From NCBI RefSeq assembly GCF_015477775.1, contig NZ_JADLQO010000004.1:372001-436000 (forward strand): DNA of 64,000 nt. The letters are read 5' to 3'. The notes beneath the pieces are model-generated. The model was not told where the DNA came from. It ran no database searches and saw only the letters and a program-made list of their open reading frames with translations. Below are positions 61,776-64,000 of this stretch, piece after piece. Made by a program: the position numbers and the translations under genes. Source of the stretch: Nocardia abscessus. GTDB lineage: Bacteria; Actinomycetota; Actinomycetes; Mycobacteriales; Mycobacteriaceae. Positions within the stretch are counted from its first letter, which is position 1; each line of letters starts with the position of its first letter.

Positions 61776-63128
61776 TCACCTCACTTCCGTGAGGTGACGT
61801 GCCAAATTCTGCTGGTTGACGAACAGGTCGAAGCGTAGCGATTTCCCGCCCTCGGTCAGCAACTCTTCGAGTTCGACTCGGCGCACCGTGACCTCCGACA
61901 GGTTCATCGCGGCGATGATTCGACCCGTATCGAAATCGACAGTCGGCTCCTCGGGCACGAGCAACACTTCGACCTTCCCTGGTTCGGTCTGTTTGACCTG
62001 CCAGCGGTGCAATGGAAGCGATTCGAGATAGAGCTGTATGGGCTTGACGTTCATCGGAGCACCGTTTTTGTCGGCGATGAAGCCACGTTGCCTGCCTTCC
62101 AGACCGCGCAATCGTTGCAGTGCCCGTCCGCACGTACACGATCGGCCGAGTAGCTCGGCCCGGTCTTCCGGCCGGTATTTGACCATCAGCATGGTGGAGT
62201 TGATCAGATTGGTCAGGAGCAACGCACCGTCGGAGTCGAGACCGATGTGCACTCGCTCCTCGTTGACGTGATATGTCGCCGCTTCCGCTGGACACTCCCA
62301 AGCTACTTGCCCGAACTCCTGTAATCCGAAGATATCCCGGTGCGGCGCATCGAAAGAGGCGGTGAGAGCTCTGCGCGTTTGCGTGTCCACCGTGTCGCCA
62401 TGGGTCAGCAACAATGTGGGATTCGGTATCGCCAGCTCACCCGCCGTGGTCATGCGAGCGAGCACCAGGACTTCCATCGGCTGCCCCCACACGACATCCG
62501 GCTTGAAGTCCGCGACGAGTCGCTCGACGTAGCGCGCGTTGGCAGTGGTGACCTTGGAGATGTTGACCCGCAGGCGCGTCCAGGTCGCGGCGTCACCACT
62601 GAAGTGCACCAAATCGTGCCGCGGGTCACAGGTGACGCGCAGAGTACGAAAGCCCGGAGCGAGACCGTAGGCGTGAAAGACGCGCATGGGCATGGCCACG
62701 CCGTTGATCAGATGCGATTCCCCGTGTTCGATGACGACAGGCTCGCCGGTAGTGCCGGAGGTCCGAGCACGCAACACATCGACCGGGTCGAGCAATCCGG
62801 TACGCAACTCGTGCGGCCGCCGGATCAGATCAGCCTTCCGTAGGACGGGGAGGCGATCGATGACGCTTCGCGGATCGTCGCCCCCGGCGGTTCCCGCCAT
62901 CGCGGCCCGTTGCTCTGCCGTTCCGTACTCGGCGACCAACGCGAGCAGTTCCCGCAGGCGCGCCGCGGACAGGGCCGTGAGCCGATCGAGATCCCACTCG
63001 GTGTGCCGGTATACCGTGTCGTACATCCGCCAACCATCGGCGACCGCGGCATACGTGCGAAGTGTTTGATTGTGCCAATAGCGGGGACGATCCGCTGACG
63101 CGTCGGTGACTGCCGCATCTGATCCCAT
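61776..63128 (-). CDS. PaaK/CapK-like adenylate-forming enzyme
   Basis: This 450-residue protein (ATG 63128, MGSDAAVTD) belongs to the phenylacetate-CoA ligase family. It shows the AMP-binding loop RARTSGTTGEPVVIEHG, the region FGLQEFGQVAWEC, the YRPEDRAELLG stretch and a Cys pair (CTCGR) before GLEGRQRGFI. It should activate a carboxylic acid as acyl-AMP, then pass it to CoA, an amine or a carrier. The longer frame to 63191 would start in a hairpin. In this operon it may activate an aryl or amino acid, or a sugar acid made by the dehydrogenase upstream. Confidence 0.85.
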   Translation of the reverse strand: MGSDAAVTDASADRPRYWHNQTLRTYAAVADGWRMYDTVYRHTEWDLDRLTALSAARLRELLALVAEYGTAEQRAAMAGTAGGDDPRSVIDRLPVLRKADLIRRPHELRTGLLDPVDVLRARTSGTTGEPVVIEHGESHLINGVAMPMRVFHAYGLAPGFRTLRVTCDPRHDLVHFSGDAATWTRLRVNISKVTTANARYVERLVADFKPDVVWGQPMEVLVLARMTTAGELAIPNPTLLLTHGDTVDTQTRRALTASFDAPHRDIFGLQEFGQVAWECPAEAATYHVNEERVHIGLDSDGALLLTNLINSTMLMVKYRPEDRAELLGRSCTCGRALQRLRGLEGRQRGFIADKNGAPMNVKPIQLYLESLPLHRWQVKQTEPGKVEVLLVPEEPTVDFDTGRIIAAMNLSEVTVRRVELEELLTEGGKSLRFDLFVNQQNLARHLTEVR

Positions 63129-63156
63129 GAGCCGAACCTTCCGAATAATGGGTGAC

Positions 63157-63182
63157 GTTGGGGGCGCGTCCACGCCCCCAAC
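63157..63182. terminator. Strong hairpin upstream of the PaaK-like gene (attenuator-like)
   Basis: GTTGGGGGCG-CGTCCA-CGCCCCCAAC is a perfect 10-bp GC-rich stem. On the minus strand it lies between the 10-codon ORF and the PaaK-like start, inside an operon. It should reduce read-through, so that the upstream part is transcribed more than the enzymes, as with precursor-peptide genes or attenuators. Confidence 0.75.
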
Positions 63183-63190
63183 GCCCTTCA

Positions 63191-63216
63191 CACTCCTGAA
63201 CTAAAATCAGGCAGTG
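63191..63216. promoter_or_regulatory. Second hairpin overlapping the end of the tiny ORF
   Basis: On the minus strand CACTGCCTGA pairs with TCAGGAGTG (9 bp, one bulged G) around TTTTAGT. It includes the last codons and stop of the tiny ORF, so ribosomes translating it would open the hairpin. That layout is expected of a translated leader that controls a downstream hairpin. Confidence 0.55.
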
Positions 63217-63239
63217 GCTTCCTCGGTCACGATGTCCAT
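63207..63239 (-). CDS. Tiny ORF, 10 codons (13 with GTG start): leader or precursor peptide candidate
   Basis: ATG 63239 encodes MDIVTEEATA. The sequence GGGAGGTGA just upstream is a near-perfect Shine-Dalgarno with good spacing, far better than most genes here. A GTG at 63248 overlapping the dehydrogenase stop (GTGA) would give MTSMDIVTEEATA, matching the coupled starts seen elsewhere in this window. It is followed by two hairpins and then a biosynthetic-type gene. It may be a leader peptide for attenuation or a minimal ribosomal peptide precursor. No family is recognised. Confidence 0.55.
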   Translation of the reverse strand: MDIVTEEATA

Positions 63240-63244
63240 GCTTG

Positions 63245-64000
63245 TCACCTCCCCTCGTATCGAACGTCGGCGATCTGTAGCAGGCGAGCCTGCTGCAAGA
63301 GCGCCGAATCGTATTGCTCGTGCCGCTGAGCCAGCAGCACGAGATCTGCCGTCGCGATCGCGGATCGCACGTCTGGTTCGACGTGCAAGACCACATCGTC
63401 GACGACAAGTTCTGAAAGGAACGGGTCGTGAATCGAGACGACCGCTCCGGCCCCGGCCAGCGCACGCACGAGACCGACCGCGGGAGTGTTCCGGCCGTCG
63501 GCCACGTTCGGCTTGTAGGTGAGACCGAGAACGAGGACCCGTGCGCCGGACAACCCCGCGCCGCGCCCTGCCAGCAGCCGAGCGGTCCGCTCGGCCACGT
63601 GTCGCGGACGGTCGTCGTTGATCTCTTGTGCGCGCTCCACCAAAGTCATCGGCGAGCCGACTTCACGCGCGGCGACCGCCAAATACATCGGGTCGACCGG
63701 AATGCAGTGACCACCGACCCCCGCCCCCGGATAGAAGGCATGGAAACCGAACGGCTTGGTCGCCGCGGCCGCGATAGCGGCGCCCGCGTCTATTCCAGCC
63801 GCGGCACAATAGGCCGCGAACTCGTGCACCAGAGCGAGATTGACCTGGCGATAGGTGTTCTCGAGGATTTTCGACGCTTCGGCTTCCTCGAGGCCCGGCG
63901 CCACGTGGATCTCGGTTACCACGCGTCCATAGAGGCCGACCGCCGCACGAGCACACTCGGCCGTCAAACCCCCGATCACCCTTGGCGTGTTCGTTGTGGT
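63245..64000 (-). CDS. Nucleotide-sugar dehydrogenase (UDP-ManNAc/UDP-glucose dehydrogenase family), N-terminus outside window
   Basis: The frame is open to base 64000, so the gene continues off the edge. The visible 251 residues begin TTTNTPRVIGGL and cover the central domain (EASKILENTYRQVNLALVHEF), the catalytic loop GAGVGGHCIPVDP with its essential Cys, and the C-terminal domain (VLGLTYKPNVADGRNTPA). The NAD-binding N-terminal domain is missing. It oxidises a UDP- or GDP-sugar C6 to the uronate. Its stop is contained in the Shine-Dalgarno region of the tiny ORF, so the operon continues. It is more WecC-like than Ugd-like, but the substrate is not certain. Confidence 0.88.
   Translation of the reverse strand, partial: TTTNTPRVIGGLTAECARAAVGLYGRVVTEIHVAPGLEEAEASKILENTYRQVNLALVHEFAAYCAAAGIDAGAAIAAAATKPFGFHAFYPGAGVGGHCIPVDPMYLAVAAREVGSPMTLVERAQEINDDRPRHVAERTARLLAGRGAGLSGARVLVLGLTYKPNVADGRNTPAVGLVRALAGAGAVVSIHDPFLSELVVDDVVLHVEPDVRSAIATADLVLLAQRHEQYDSALLQQARLLQIADVRYEGR

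Overview
The window is high-GC actinobacterial DNA. It most resembles a Nocardia or close relative (Mycobacteriales). The main reason is that genes at 9.3-14.9 kb are collinear with the mycobacterial arabinogalactan locus Rv3268-Rv3264c (TIGR03089 protein, LCP ligase Lcp1, rmlD, wbbL, mannose-1-phosphate guanylyltransferase). Paired acyl-CoA dehydrogenases, PknH-like kinases and frequent GTGA/ATGA gene overlaps fit this. I saw no tRNA, rRNA, CRISPR array, transposase or phage gene. Both ends cut genes: a CDF metal transporter on the left and a nucleotide-sugar dehydrogenase on the right.

Layout. 0-4 kb: CDF transporter end, a phytoene-desaturase-like FAD oxidoreductase, a TetR regulator divergent from a DUF4267 membrane gene with two matching palindromic operators between them, and a DUF4287 gene closed by a bidirectional terminator. 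4.1-7.9 kb: C4-dicarboxylate symporter divergent from its probable CitA/DcuS-type two-component system. 7.9-9.2 kb: cytochrome P450. 9.3-14.9 kb: cell-wall linker locus, with five degenerate ~66-bp tandem repeats between rmlD and wbbL. 15-16.7 kb: carboxylesterase. 16.9-25.9 kb: on the minus strand, a ROK regulator and a five-gene sulfonate-type operon (ssuA, ssuC, ssuB, flavin monooxygenase, fused ABC exporter). 26-27 kb: FmdB zinc ribbon, SelT/SelW/SelH-type protein, YchJ protein.

27.2-38.2 kb holds two divergent multi-gene systems of unknown role. One is a Rad50-like ATPase with a zinc-hook motif plus a small HEPN-like protein. The other is a four-gene SWIM / MoxR AAA / DUF5682 / VWA operon with overlapping starts, corresponding to E. 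coli yehQ-yehL-yehM-yehP. 38.2-43.7 kb: SRPBCC gene under a double palindromic operator, a possible 30-residue ORF, a PAP2 phosphatase, and a MacB/FtsX-type ABC pair with a strong terminator. 43.8-49 kb: HMG-CoA-lyase-like enzyme, CoA transferase, TauD-type dioxygenase and endonuclease IV, with a dispersed ~290-bp repeat family in the gaps between them. 49.2-53.9 kb: three tandem Ser/Thr kinases. 54-59.2 kb: GNAT, small membrane protein, lipoprotein, a two-subunit-type acyl-CoA dehydrogenase operon and a secreted protein.

59.3-64 kb is a minus-strand operon running in from beyond the right edge: nucleotide-sugar dehydrogenase, a 10-13 codon ORF with an excellent Shine-Dalgarno sequence, two hairpins, a PaaK-like adenylate-forming enzyme, a peptide-deformylase-like protein lacking the catalytic glutamate, an MFS exporter and APS kinase. 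It looks like the end of an undescribed natural-product cluster and is the most interesting part of the window.
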